Positions 1 through 7,495 are shown, counted from the first letter of the stretch. The stretch is DNA of 14,267 nt from Verrucomicrobiota bacterium (GCA_021323835.1 JAJPKI010000369.1:1-14267); one strand, 5' to 3'. Numbers and translations: made by a program. The notes: a model not told the origin generated them from the letters alone.

Positions 1-80
1 TTCGAGACGATGCTGCGATTGTGCAATTGTTTGCGGGCGCTGTTGCGCATCCGGCGTTCGGCTGATTTCGTGTTCGGCAT
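1..80 (-). CDS. rpsT: 30S ribosomal protein S20, N-terminal part (runs off the window)
   Basis: Reading the minus strand from the ATG at 80-78 gives 26 complete codons beginning MPNTKSAERRMRNSARKQ, then LHNRSIVS. This is the characteristic start of bacterial S20 (MxNTKSAxKRxRxS....LHNKS), a small basic protein that binds 16S rRNA in the 30S body. The remaining roughly 60 residues lie beyond base 1. The ATG is supported by the conserved NTKSA start and by a promoter placed about 20 bp upstream. There is no Shine-Dalgarno sequence; the bases before the ATG are AT-rich. The gene is divergent from the histidine kinase gene at 214. Identification rests on only 26 residues, but the motif is distinctive. 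Confidence 0.85.
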   Translation of the reverse strand, partial: MPNTKSAERRMRNSARKQLHNRSIVS

Positions 81-104
81 AATTAAATTTGCAAAAGGGC
101 GGCG

Positions 105-132
105 AATTTAGACGAATTGCACGAAATGTCAA
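105..132 (-). promoter_or_regulatory. Sigma-70-type promoter of rpsT
   Basis: On the minus strand there is a perfect -35 box TTGACA (132-127), a 16-bp spacer and a -10-like box TAAATT (110-105, 4 of 6 matches). Transcription would start near base 98 and give a leader of about 18 nt before the rpsT ATG at 80. Position and orientation fit a housekeeping ribosomal-protein promoter. It is seen by eye only. Confidence 0.6.
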
Positions 133-213
133 CGCTCAAACGGCAGCTTCTTCCTTTACTTTCCGCCGAATTGTTAGTTTTGTTATGAGAATTCAGTCGG
201 GAATGGCCGACCA

Positions 214-3200
214 ATGAATAAACCGTTGCGCATCCTACATTTGGAAGACGAACCGGATTTTGCCGAGTTGGTCAAATCACTCTTCGCGCAAGACGGCTTG
301 AACGCGGAATTCACCCGCGCCGACGACAGGGCCTCTTTTGAAAAATTTTTGAACGAGTGCCAATACGACGTCATCATTTCCGATTATCATTTGCCGCGAT
401 TCACCGGCCTCGAAGCGCTGACCATTGCGCAAAATAAATGTCCGCACGTTCCGTTCATTTTGGTTTCCGGCACCATTGGCGAGCAGGCGGCGATTGAAAG
501 TTTGCGCGCGGGCGCGACGGATTACGTGCTCAAGCAAAAACCGGAACGCCTGCCCTCGGCAGTGCGTCGCGCCGTGCGCGAAGCGGAAGAACACGCGAAA
601 TTGCGCGAGGCGGAATTGGAATTGGCGCGCCGCGAAAAATATTTCCGCGCACTCACGGAAAATTCGCTGGACGTGGTCGCGATTTTGAACCGCGAGGGCA
701 ACTACACTTACATTACGCCGTCGGTCGAAAACATGATTGGCTACAAGCCGGCGGAAATGCTCGGTCAAAGCGCTTTCGAATTCATTCACGCTGACGACGT
801 GGAAAGGGTGCAAAAAATATTTGCGACGCTTTTGGAGACGCCGCGCAAATCGGCCAAAGTGGAATACCGTTTTCTGCACAAGGACGGCACATGGCATCAC
901 CATGAAGCGAACGCGCAAAATCGTTTGGACGAACCGGAAATTGCCGGCGTCGTCGCCAGTTGCCGCGACGTGACCGACCGCTGGCGTGCGCAGGAAGAAA
1001 TGCGCGACAGCGAGCGGCAATATCGACTGCTCTTTCACAGCAACCCGAACCCGATGTGGGTTTTCGATTTGGAATCGCAGGCGTTTCTCGAAGTCAATGA
1101 AGCGGCGATTCAAACTTACGGCTATTCGCGAGAAGAATTTTTGAAAATGGTCATTGGCGATTTACGCCAGCCGGAAAAAAATAATCACCGTAAAATTTCC
1201 GTTCCAGAAGATGCCGGACGCGGTTTGATTTGGCGGCACGTCTGTAAAGACGGAAGTTTCATTGACGCGGAGGTGATTTGGTCGCCGATGGCGTTCCGCG
1301 GACATTTTGCGGCGCTGACCATGGCGGTGGACGTGACGGAGCGACGGCAAGCAGAACATCGCAACGCAGTATTTTCAAAATTAAGCCATCGCTTGAGCGC
1401 GGCCACTACGGCGGCGGAAGCAGCGATGATTATTTGCGACGCGGCGGATTCGCTTTTCCGCTGGAGCGATTTTGCGCTGGATTTGTATGACGCCGAGCGC
1501 GACCAGGTGCATTCGCTTTTGAACGTCACAACAGTCGAAGGCCAGCGAACGGAAATTCCGCCTTCGCCGCAACCGAAAACCGCCAACGCGCTCATCCGGC
1601 GCGTGGTTGAAAAAGGCGCTGAGCTGTTGACTGCGAAGGAATCGGGCGAATACGCCGCAGCCACGATGCTTGCGCCGATTACGAAGGGCGACAAGGTCAT
1701 CGGCCTGTTGCTGATTCAAAATCACAAGCCCGGCTCTTATTCGGAAAGAGATTTGGAAATGTTGCAAACGCTGGCCGACCAATGCGGCGGCGCGCTCGAA
1801 CGCGTTCGTGCCGAGCAGGCCTTGCGCGAAAGCCAGCAGCGGTTCCGCGATTTGTTTGAAAATTCTCCCGACGCGATTTTTGTCGAAGATTTGGACGGCA
1901 CGGTGCTTGATGCCAATTTCACGGCGTGTGTGCTGCACGGCATGACGCGCGACCAGTTGATTGGCAAAAATGCGATTTACGATTTAATTCCACCGCATGA
2001 ACGCGAAAACGCCGCCGGCGAATTTCAAAAATTGGCTTCCGGGAAATTATCCTGGATTGAAGGCGAAAGTTTAACCATCAACGGGCGCACGATTCCCGTG
2101 GAAGTTCGCGCGGGCAGAATTGAATACGCGGGCAAACCGGCGCTGCTGCTCCATGTGCGCGATATTACCGAGCGCCGCTCGTCGGCAGCAGCATTGAGCA
2201 GTTCGGAGGCATTGTTCCGGTCGGTTTGGGAAAATTCCGTGGACGGCATGAGATTGGCCGATGAAAACGGCACTATCGTCGCCGCCAACGAAGCGTATTG
2301 CAAACTGGTTGGCATCGAAGCGGCACAACTCGAAGGCAAGCCGTTCACAGTAGTTTATAGCACGTCGGAAAATTGGGATGAAATGCTTCGGGATTTGCAC
2401 GACTACTTTGAGAAAAAAAAGCCGCAACGCAAAATAAACCAGCAACGCACATTGCACGACGGGCGAATTGTTGCACTGGAAATCACCGATTCATTTATCG
2501 AATTGCAAGGCCGTCCGCTGCTGATGTTGAGTTTGTTTCGCGACATGACGGCGCATCGCCGCCTCGAAGAACAATTGCGCCAGTCGCAAAAAATGGAAGC
2601 CATCGGTCAACTCGCCGGTGGCGTCGCGCACGATTTTAACAATATTCTCACCGTCATTCACGGTCACGCGTCGCTGCTGGCGATGTCGGATTTGGACGAT
2701 GCCGCCGCGCGTTCCGCGCAACAAATTACGCAAGCCGCCGAACGCGCCGCCGGATTGACACGGCAATTGCTTACATTCAGCCGCCGCCAATTGATTCAGC
2801 CGAAGCGTTTGGATATGAACAAACTTGTCGGCAACATGACGGAAATGCTCGGACGATTGCTTGGCGAAGACGTGATGTTGCAATTGAATTACTCGCAATC
2901 GCCCGCGATGGTCGAGGCCGATGCGGGCATGATGGAACAGGTTTTGTTAAATCTCGCCGTCAATGCGCGCGACGCCATGCCGCGCGGCGGAAAATTGTCC
3001 GTGCGCATTTCCATTGTGGACGTAAATCAGGAACACGTGCAGCGTCACGCCGAAGCGCGCAACGGCCAATTCGTTTGCGTGAGCAAGACCGACACCGGCT
3101 GCGGCATTCCGCCGGAAAATCTCACGCGCATTTTCGAGCCGTTTTTCACAACGAAAGAAGTTGGCAAAGGCACCGGCCTCGGTCTCGCGACCGTCTACGG

Positions 3201-3720
3201 AATTGTGAAACAACATCAAGGCTGGGTTGAAGTCGAAAGCGCGGTTGGCAAAGGCACGACGTTTCGCATTTACATGCCGCGCGTCGGCGACGCAATTCCC
3301 GATGCGGAAAAGCCGACGACACAAATCATCGTCAAAGGCGGCACGGAAGGAATTTTGCTGGTTGAAGACGAAAAGCCCGTCCGCGAATTGGTTGCGCGCG
3401 TTTTGCAAAAGCAAGGTTACAAAGTTTTTCAAGCCGGCACCGGTGACGAAGCGATACAAGTATGGAATCAGGACGGCAAAGAAGTGCATTTGTTGTTGAC
3501 CGATTTGGTCATGCCCGGCTCGTTCAACGGCCGCGAGCTTGCGGAAAAATTGTGGCGCGAGCGGCCTGAATTGAAAGTGATTTTCACCAGCGGTTACAGC
3601 GCGGACATCGTCGGCAAAGATTTTAAATTGGAAGCCGACGTCAACTTTTTGCAAAAACCGTATCATCCGCAAACACTTGCGCTGGCTGTGCGCCGCTGCC
3701 TTGACCGCAAATCCAAATGA
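214..3720 (+). CDS. Hybrid sensor histidine kinase, REC-PAS-PAS-GAF-PAS-PAS-HisKA-HATPase-REC
   Basis: A 1168-residue soluble signalling kinase with no membrane segment or signal peptide. The N-terminal receiver (about 4-122) has acidic residues E11/D12 and phospho-acceptor D57 in DVIISDYHLP. PAS domains follow at about 143-257 and 268-378, a GAF domain at about 390-535, and two more PAS domains at about 544-656 and 667-785, three of them (first to third) ending in D[VI]TER- or DVTDR-like motifs. The HisKA helix carries phospho-acceptor H806 (GGVAHDFNN). The ATPase domain shows N913/N917, D960 (DTGCGIP) and GKGTGLGL at 984-991. A C-terminal receiver (about 1045-1165) has D1052/E1053, D1097, T1125 and K1148, so every key residue is present. 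The N-terminal receiver suggests it takes phosphate from another kinase, while PAS/GAF sense cytosolic ligands or redox state; the signal is unknown. The ATG at 214 overlaps the stop of a tiny upstream reading frame, and no Shine-Dalgarno sequence is visible. It has no dedicated partner next door. Confidence 0.95.
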   Translation: MNKPLRILHLEDEPDFAELVKSLFAQDGLNAEFTRADDRASFEKFLNECQYDVIISDYHLPRFTGLEALTIAQNKCPHVPFILVSGTIGEQAAIESLRAGATDYVLKQKPERLPSAVRRAVREAEEHAKLREAELELARREKYFRALTENSLDVVAILNREGNYTYITPSVENMIGYKPAEMLGQSAFEFIHADDVERVQKIFATLLETPRKSAKVEYRFLHKDGTWHHHEANAQNRLDEPEIAGVVASCRDVTDRWRAQEEMRDSERQYRLLFHSNPNPMWVFDLESQAFLEVNEAAIQTYGYSREEFLKMVIGDLRQPEKNNHRKISVPEDAGRGLIWRHVCKDGSFIDAEVIWSPMAFRGHFAALTMAVDVTERRQAEHRNAVFSKLSHRLSAATTAAEAAMIICDAADSLFRWSDFALDLYDAERDQVHSLLNVTTVEGQRTEIPPSPQPKTANALIRRVVEKGAELLTAKESGEYAAATMLAPITKGDKVIGLLLIQNHKPGSYSERDLEMLQTLADQCGGALERVRAEQALRESQQRFRDLFENSPDAIFVEDLDGTVLDANFTACVLHGMTRDQLIGKNAIYDLIPPHERENAAGEFQKLASGKLSWIEGESLTINGRTIPVEVRAGRIEYAGKPALLLHVRDITERRSSAAALSSSEALFRSVWENSVDGMRLADENGTIVAANEAYCKLVGIEAAQLEGKPFTVVYSTSENWDEMLRDLHDYFEKKKPQRKINQQRTLHDGRIVALEITDSFIELQGRPLLMLSLFRDMTAHRRLEEQLRQSQKMEAIGQLAGGVAHDFNNILTVIHGHASLLAMSDLDDAAARSAQQITQAAERAAGLTRQLLTFSRRQLIQPKRLDMNKLVGNMTEMLGRLLGEDVMLQLNYSQSPAMVEADAGMMEQVLLNLAVNARDAMPRGGKLSVRISIVDVNQEHVQRHAEARNGQFVCVSKTDTGCGIPPENLTRIFEPFFTTKEVGKGTGLGLATVYGIVKQHQGWVEVESAVGKGTTFRIYMPRVGDAIPDAEKPTTQIIVKGGTEGILLVEDEKPVRELVARVLQKQGYKVFQAGTGDEAIQVWNQDGKEVHLLLTDLVMPGSFNGRELAEKLWRERPELKVIFTSGYSADIVGKDFKLEADVNFLQKPYHPQTLALAVRRCLDRKSK

Positions 3721-3735
3721 ATTTCAATTTTGAAT

Positions 3736-3775
3736 TTTTAGTTTTAAGTTTCCCGCGGCCAACTTAAAATTAAAA
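3736..3775 (+). promoter_or_regulatory. Long AU-rich hairpin ending 2 nt before the rpe start codon
   Basis: Bases 3736-3750 and 3761-3775 form a 15-bp inverted repeat (one G-U pair in RNA) around a 10-nt GC-rich loop, TCCCGCGGCC. It fills the gap between the kinase stop (3720) and the rpe ATG (3778). No U-run follows on either strand, so it is not a standard intrinsic terminator. Its position over the ribosome entry site suggests an effect on rpe translation or mRNA processing, which is inference. Confidence 0.55.
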
Positions 3776-3777
3776 CA

Positions 3778-4461
3778 ATGATAATTGCACCTTCATTTTT
3801 GTCGTCCGATTTCAGTCACGCGGCCAAAGAAGCGCGGCGCGTGGATAAATCCGGCGCGGATTGGCTGCATCTCGACATTATGGACGGCCATTTTGTGCCG
3901 AACATTTCCTTCGGCCCGGCGTTCGTAAAATTCATCCGCCCGCACACAAAACTTTTTTTCGACGTGCATTTGATGTGCAGCAAGCCGGAAATTTTGCTCG
4001 AGCCGTTCGCAAAAGCCGGCGCGGATGAAATGATTATTCATGTCGAACTCGGTGAACAGGTCGAACCGCTCATCTGGAAAATCAAGCAACTCGGCAAAAA
4101 GGTTGGGCTCGCGGTCAACCCCCCGACAAATATTTCCGCCGTCGAACCTTTCCTGGAAAAAATTGATTTGTTGCTCGTGATGACCGTAAATCCCGGATTT
4201 GGCGGACAAACATTTATCCATGAATGTCTGCCGAAAGTTCAGCAGGCTGAAGCGTGGCGGCGGGAAAAAGGATTGCGCTACCAAATCGAAGTGGACGGCG
4301 GCATCAATAACGAAACGGCTGCCGAATGCGCAAGGGCAGGGGCGGACACATTTGTTGCCGGAACCAGTTTGTTCGGCGCGCGCAGTTTGAAAGCCGCCGT
4401 GACAAAGATGCGGAAAATTCTTCACGCCAACGACCCCGCGCTCGCGGATTTAAAAGTTTGA
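3778..4461 (+). CDS. rpe: Ribulose-phosphate 3-epimerase
   Basis: A cytosolic TIM-barrel enzyme of the pentose phosphate pathway that interconverts D-ribulose 5-phosphate and D-xylulose 5-phosphate. The 227-residue length is normal. Diagnostic motifs are IAPSFLSSDF at the N-terminus, HLDIMDGHFVPN (metal ligands H31 and D33), FDVHLM (H64), VNPGFGGQ around the mobile loop, and EVDGGIN with catalytic or metal-binding D173. All expected metal and acid/base residues are present. It lies 57 bp downstream of the histidine kinase, behind a hairpin, and its TGA is followed directly by the ATG of the EamA-type gene, so those two are probably co-transcribed. There is no Shine-Dalgarno sequence. The ATG is fixed by the universally conserved N-terminal strand. 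Confidence 0.97.
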   Translation: MIIAPSFLSSDFSHAAKEARRVDKSGADWLHLDIMDGHFVPNISFGPAFVKFIRPHTKLFFDVHLMCSKPEILLEPFAKAGADEMIIHVELGEQVEPLIWKIKQLGKKVGLAVNPPTNISAVEPFLEKIDLLLVMTVNPGFGGQTFIHECLPKVQQAEAWRREKGLRYQIEVDGGINNETAAECARAGADTFVAGTSLFGARSLKAAVTKMRKILHANDPALADLKV

Positions 4462-4911
4462 ATGAATTCCAGCCAAAATAAATCTATGAGCAATTGGTTC
4501 TGGTATGCCGTGGTCGCCGCCGTTTTGTATGGCGCGCACCAAATTTTTACAAAGTTGGCGTCCGAAAAAATTAGCGACGGCCTCGGCGGATTTGTCGTCG
4601 AAGGCTCGGCGGCGTTGACGATCTTGATTTATCTGGCGTGGTTGAAATTCGGCGGGCAATGGAATCAAACTTCCAGTGTGCCGGGAATTTATTATTCCGT
4701 TTTGACCGGCATTTGCGTCGGCGTGGGCACGATTGTGTTTTTTCTGTTGTTCCAAAAAGGCGGGCCGCTTTCCGCCGTGCCGATGATTTTGGCCGGCGGC
4801 GCGGCAATGATGGCGCTGGCGGGAATTTTCTTTTTCAAGGAAACGCCTTCGGTTTCACGGATTTTGGGAATCATGTTTGCCATCGTCGGATTGTTTTTGC
4901 TCCGAAAATAG
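4462..4911 (+). CDS. Single-domain EamA/DMT-type membrane protein
   Basis: A 149-residue very hydrophobic protein with about five predicted membrane segments (roughly residues 11-31, 41-63, 76-98, 105-125 and 133-148). The pattern, ending in a GIFFFKE.PS..RILGI..AIVGLFLL-like segment, matches one EamA repeat. Classical drug/metabolite transporters have two such repeats, so this half-size form would have to dimerise (inference). The substrate cannot be read from sequence. The ATG at 4462 directly abuts the rpe stop. A second in-frame ATG at 4486 would remove eight polar residues and is an equally credible start. Neither has a Shine-Dalgarno sequence. The tight link to rpe suggests co-expression, perhaps in sugar or metabolite export, but this is weak evidence. 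Confidence 0.8.
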   Translation: MNSSQNKSMSNWFWYAVVAAVLYGAHQIFTKLASEKISDGLGGFVVEGSAALTILIYLAWLKFGGQWNQTSSVPGIYYSVLTGICVGVGTIVFFLLFQKGGPLSAVPMILAGGAAMMALAGIFFFKETPSVSRILGIMFAIVGLFLLRK

Positions 4912-4947
4912 TCCCTGACAAGTTTCTTACAAAAATTTTACGCCGCC

Positions 4948-4974
4948 CTGACATCTTCATTTTCACTTTATGGT
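4948..4974 (+). promoter_or_regulatory. Possible weak promoter of the lectin gene
   Basis: CTGACA at 4948-4953 (5 of 6 to the -35 consensus) is followed after 15 bp by TATGGT at 4969-4974. The spacer is short and the -10 poor, so this is only a candidate. It sits in the 130-bp gap between the EamA-type gene and the lectin gene, where some promoter is expected because no preceding gene is tightly coupled. Confidence 0.25.
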
Positions 4975-5041
4975 TAAATTCGTTGAACGAAATGTCCCTT
5001 CACAAATCAATTTAATTAACAGCATCTCCAATTATTCAATT

Positions 5042-5533
5042 ATGAAAACAACTTTCGCAATTTATGGCGCGACTATTTTGATTGCCGCCGCATTTCAAAT
5101 GCGCGCGGAAATTATCGCCGGGCCATTCACAAATCCGGCGAACGGCCATGATTATTATTTGCTCGCGCCAAACAATTGGACGGCGTCGGAAGCGGAAGCA
5201 GAAACTTTGGGCGGAACGTTGGCGATTATCAGAAATGGAGCGGAGCAAGAGTGGGTGTTTTCCAAATTCGGCGACTTCGGCGGAACGAACCGAAATCTGT
5301 GGCTCGGCTTTCATCGCGAAGCACAGAACGGACGCTTTATTTCGATGCTCGGCGAGAAAATGGATTATTCCAATTGGGGGCCGGGTCAACCGGACAACGG
5401 CGGCGGTCAGGAAAGTTGCGTTGATATTTGGACGACTGGCTGGAACGACACCAATAAAGGTTGTTGGAACGATTGCGTGGATTGGACGATGAATAATGGC
5501 GTTGTGGAAATCCCCGGCAAATCGGACGACTGA
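5042..5533 (+). CDS. Secreted C-type lectin domain protein (5' part of a probably frameshifted gene)
   Basis: From the ATG at 5042 this encodes 163 residues. Residues 1-22 form a signal peptide (MKTTF, hydrophobic core, then QMRA) with likely cleavage before EIIAG. Residues about 27-157 are a C-type lectin-like domain: NGHDYYLL, a GGTLAII helix region, LWLGFHRE (the WIGL-type motif, 86-93), a QPDN motif at 116-119, ESCVDIW, and a GCWNDC segment (140-145) with the calcium-site WND. QPD in this position usually goes with galactose-type specificity in calcium-dependent lectins, so galactose binding is an inference. The frame stops at 5531 just after the domain ends (GVVEIP). The next domain continues in the +1 frame at 5496-5828, as if one base were out of place. 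An in-frame GTG-like extension upstream to 4970 exists but would put polar residues before the signal peptide, so I prefer 5042. Confidence 0.75.
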   Translation: MKTTFAIYGATILIAAAFQMRAEIIAGPFTNPANGHDYYLLAPNNWTASEAEAETLGGTLAIIRNGAEQEWVFSKFGDFGGTNRNLWLGFHREAQNGRFISMLGEKMDYSNWGPGQPDNGGGQESCVDIWTTGWNDTNKGCWNDCVDWTMNNGVVEIPGKSDD

Positions 5534-5828
5534 AAAAGAAAAGGCGTTGATTGGCAAATGGTATCACGACGGTGACATCAATCAGCCTTGCTGGATTGCC
5601 GCCGCCGGCAACACGTTGTTTGCCATCAACAACGAAAATCAGGATGGCAGCCGGATTGTTTTGACATCGAATGGATTTATCTTTTCTTCAAAATGGAAAC
5701 AACGCGCGGAAATCGTTGAAGACAAAATTCTTTGGGCGAACGGCGTCTGGTGGTCGCGCAAGCCGATGGATTTTGGAACGCAAACCTCGCCCACCGCTTT
5801 GAAACAATCTTATATTGTGCCGGATTGA
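5496..5828 (+). CDS. C-terminal beta-rich domain, probably the frameshifted rest of the lectin gene
   Basis: This 110-residue frame overlaps the lectin gene by 38 bp in the +1 frame. From about residue 19 it reads like a compact beta domain: GKWYHDGD, QPCWI, GNTLFAINNENQDGSR, and WANGVWW near the end. Similar domains (GxWY...INExGDRSxG...WxNGxxW) follow secreted modules in other bacteria; I recognise the pattern but cannot name a family with certainty. On its own the protein would have no signal peptide, although the domain type is usually exported, and a stop in its own frame (5490-5492) lies two codons before the ATG. The shift from the lectin frame must therefore fall within about 5493-5533. 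Joined, the product would be a roughly 260-residue secreted lectin plus this domain. Alternatives are a genuine second overlapping gene, a programmed +1 frameshift, a decaying gene or an assembly error. Confidence 0.55.
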   Translation: MALWKSPANRTTEKEKALIGKWYHDGDINQPCWIAAAGNTLFAINNENQDGSRIVLTSNGFIFSSKWKQRAEIVEDKILWANGVWWSRKPMDFGTQTSPTALKQSYIVPD

Positions 5829-5858
5829 TTTTTTGCGCGGCATTTTTTAGCTTGGCGC

Positions 5859-7286
5859 GTGGCACAAATTAAATTTGGAACCGACGGCTGGCGCGCGGTC
5901 ATCGCGGAAGATTTTACTTTTGAAAATGTCGCGCGCGTGGCGCAGGCAACGGCGGACTTTTGGAAGTCAGAAACTTTACGGCAAGGTTCGAAAATTTTCG
6001 GTCGCGAATTGAAAGTCGTTGTCGGCCTCGACCGTAGATTTTTTTCCGACAAATTTGCACAAACGACAGCAGAGGTTTTTGCAGGAAATGATTTCCAAGT
6101 CGTTCTCACACCGGAGCCGACACCAACGCCGTCGGTTTCCTTTGCCGTAAAAAATCTGAACGCCGTTGGCGGCGTGATGATTACCGCCAGCCACAATCCG
6201 CCGATTTTCAACGGCTTCAAATTAAAATCCTATTACGGCGGCTCGACCAATTCCGACGAATGCAAAGCCATCGAAAGTTTTCTCGGCAAAAATCCGCCGC
6301 AATTCAAAACTCAAAACTCAAAACCCAAAATTGCAGTTCAAGACGTTCGCCCCGCGCATTATGCCGCGTTGAAAAAGCTCGTGGATTTCAAATTGATTGC
6401 GAAATCAAAATTGAAATTTGCGCATGAAGCGTTGTTTGGCGTTGGCGCGGGTTGTTTCGAACAAATTTTGAAAGGCACGACTTGCAAAGTCACGACGCTC
6501 AATACGAAGCATGACGTTTTGTTTGGCGGCATCAATCCCGAACCGATTGTCCAAAATTACGCGCGCAGCCAAAAATTTCTTCGCACACATCCACATGACA
6601 TTTGCCTCGTCACCGACGGCGACGCCGACCGCGTTGGCGGCATGGACGGTCGCGGCAATTATTTGACGACGCACCAAATCATTTGCCTGTTGCTGCATCA
6701 TTTTATCGCCAACCGGAAACAAACCGGGCGCGTAGTGAAAGCACTGACGACGACTTCGATGGTGGATAAAATGTGCGCGGCTTACAATTTGCCGCTCGTA
6801 GAAACGGGCGTCGGTTTCAAATATATTTGCGCGGAGATGCTCAAAGGCGGCGTGTTGCTCGGCGCGGAAGAAAGCGGCGGCATCGGTTTTCCCGGCCACA
6901 TTCCCGAGCGCGATGGCATTGCCGCGGGCTTGATGCTTTTGGAACTGCTCGCGACGGAAAAAATTTCCGTAAACAAAATTCTCGCGAAATTGGAAAAGCA
7001 ATTTGGTCCGCATCGCTATGGGAGAATTGACACGCATTTTCCGCTGGAGAAACGCGGTGCGCTCATGGAATTTCTCGCCAAAAATCCGCCGGACAAATTA
7101 TTGAAGTCGCCGCTTGCCGATGTAAAAACTTTCGACGGCGTAAAATTCATCGCGGAAGATTCTTCGTGGCTGATGTTGCGCGGTTCGGGAACGGAACCGA
7201 TTCTGAGGATTTACGCGGAAGCAAAATCTGAAGCGGACGCGCAAAAACTTCTCAAGCTTGGCGTTGTTTTGACAAAACAGGTTTGA
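5859..7286 (+). CDS. Phosphoglucomutase/phosphomannomutase family protein (alpha-D-phosphohexomutase)
   Basis: A 475-residue cytosolic enzyme that moves phosphate between C1 and C6 of hexoses, linking glycogen, glycolysis and sugar-nucleotide synthesis. It starts FGTDGWRA, as the family does. Active-site phosphoserine S111 lies in TASHNP. The metal loop is DGDADR with D253, D255 and D257. The sugar-specificity loop is GAEESGG with E337 and S339. The phosphate loop is RGSGTEP at 441-447. All four signatures are intact. Glucose versus mannose cannot be decided from sequence. The start codon is GTG at 5859, chosen because the FGTDGWR motif follows at once. A stretch at residues about 148-157 is encoded by four 7-bp repeats, an odd insertion in the loop after the first domain. 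The gene is 30 bp downstream of the lectin region and 43 bp upstream of a small membrane protein gene. Confidence 0.93.
   Translation: MAQIKFGTDGWRAVIAEDFTFENVARVAQATADFWKSETLRQGSKIFGRELKVVVGLDRRFFSDKFAQTTAEVFAGNDFQVVLTPEPTPTPSVSFAVKNLNAVGGVMITASHNPPIFNGFKLKSYYGGSTNSDECKAIESFLGKNPPQFKTQNSKPKIAVQDVRPAHYAALKKLVDFKLIAKSKLKFAHEALFGVGAGCFEQILKGTTCKVTTLNTKHDVLFGGINPEPIVQNYARSQKFLRTHPHDICLVTDGDADRVGGMDGRGNYLTTHQIICLLLHHFIANRKQTGRVVKALTTTSMVDKMCAAYNLPLVETGVGFKYICAEMLKGGVLLGAEESGGIGFPGHIPERDGIAAGLMLLELLATEKISVNKILAKLEKQFGPHRYGRIDTHFPLEKRGALMEFLAKNPPDKLLKSPLADVKTFDGVKFIAEDSSWLMLRGSGTEPILRIYAEAKSEADAQKLLKLGVVLTKQV
6306..6333 (+). repeat. Four tandem 7-bp units inside the phosphohexomutase gene
   Basis: Units AAAACTC, AAAACTC, AAAACCC and AAAATTG lie head to tail within the coding sequence, flanked by a perfect 6-bp inverted repeat (GCAATT at 6299-6304, AATTGC at 6329-6334). 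The unit length is not a multiple of three, yet the frame stays open and encodes a polar loop. The composition resembles the AT-rich spacer before rpe. Confidence 0.7.
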
Positions 7287-7329
7287 CCGCACGCTTGCTT
7301 TCATTGCCAAAAATGATTAAATCAATGCC

Positions 7330-7485
7330 ATGAAATTTGCTCTGGCGATTTTTATTTATCTGCTTATCGGGTTTTTTTTGAGCTGGGGAATTATTTTGCT
7401 CATTCATGGCAGCCCGTGGATGTTCATCGCATCGCTGGTCATTTACATTTTGGCCTTTGCAAAAATCGGCTGTCTGACGCATTAA
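7330..7485 (+). CDS. Small two-helix membrane protein, 51 residues
   Basis: An ATG at 7330 opens a 51-codon frame ending with TAA at 7483-7485. The product has two clear hydrophobic helices, about residues 4-26 (FALAIFIYLLIGFFLSWGII) and 31-46 (MFIASLVIYILAFAKI), separated by a short HGSPW turn, and ends IGCLTH. There is no signal-peptide cleavage site, so both helices should stay in the inner membrane. The frame begins 43 bp after the phosphohexomutase stop and ends 10 bp before the RbsD-like gene, filling an otherwise empty gap in a closely packed run of genes. That spacing, the start codon and the composition argue that it is real. The function is unknown; a link to the neighbouring sugar gene is only positional. 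Confidence 0.7.
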   Translation: MKFALAIFIYLLIGFFLSWGIILLIHGSPWMFIASLVIYILAFAKIGCLTH

Positions 7486-7495
7486 ATTTCGCAAT

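Noticed and set aside
277..1113. Minus-strand frame of 278 codons inside the kinase gene
   Set aside because: It is fully antisense to clear receiver and PAS domains, is rich in Arg/Phe as expected of a shadow frame, and has no recognisable motif.
4638..5015. Plus-strand frame overlapping the EamA-type gene
   Set aside because: It is an Arg-rich out-of-frame reading of a hydrophobic membrane protein gene and extends into the intergenic region without domain evidence.
4970..5041. Upstream start adding 24 residues to the lectin protein
   Set aside because: It would place a polar segment ahead of a well-formed signal peptide that begins at ATG 5042.
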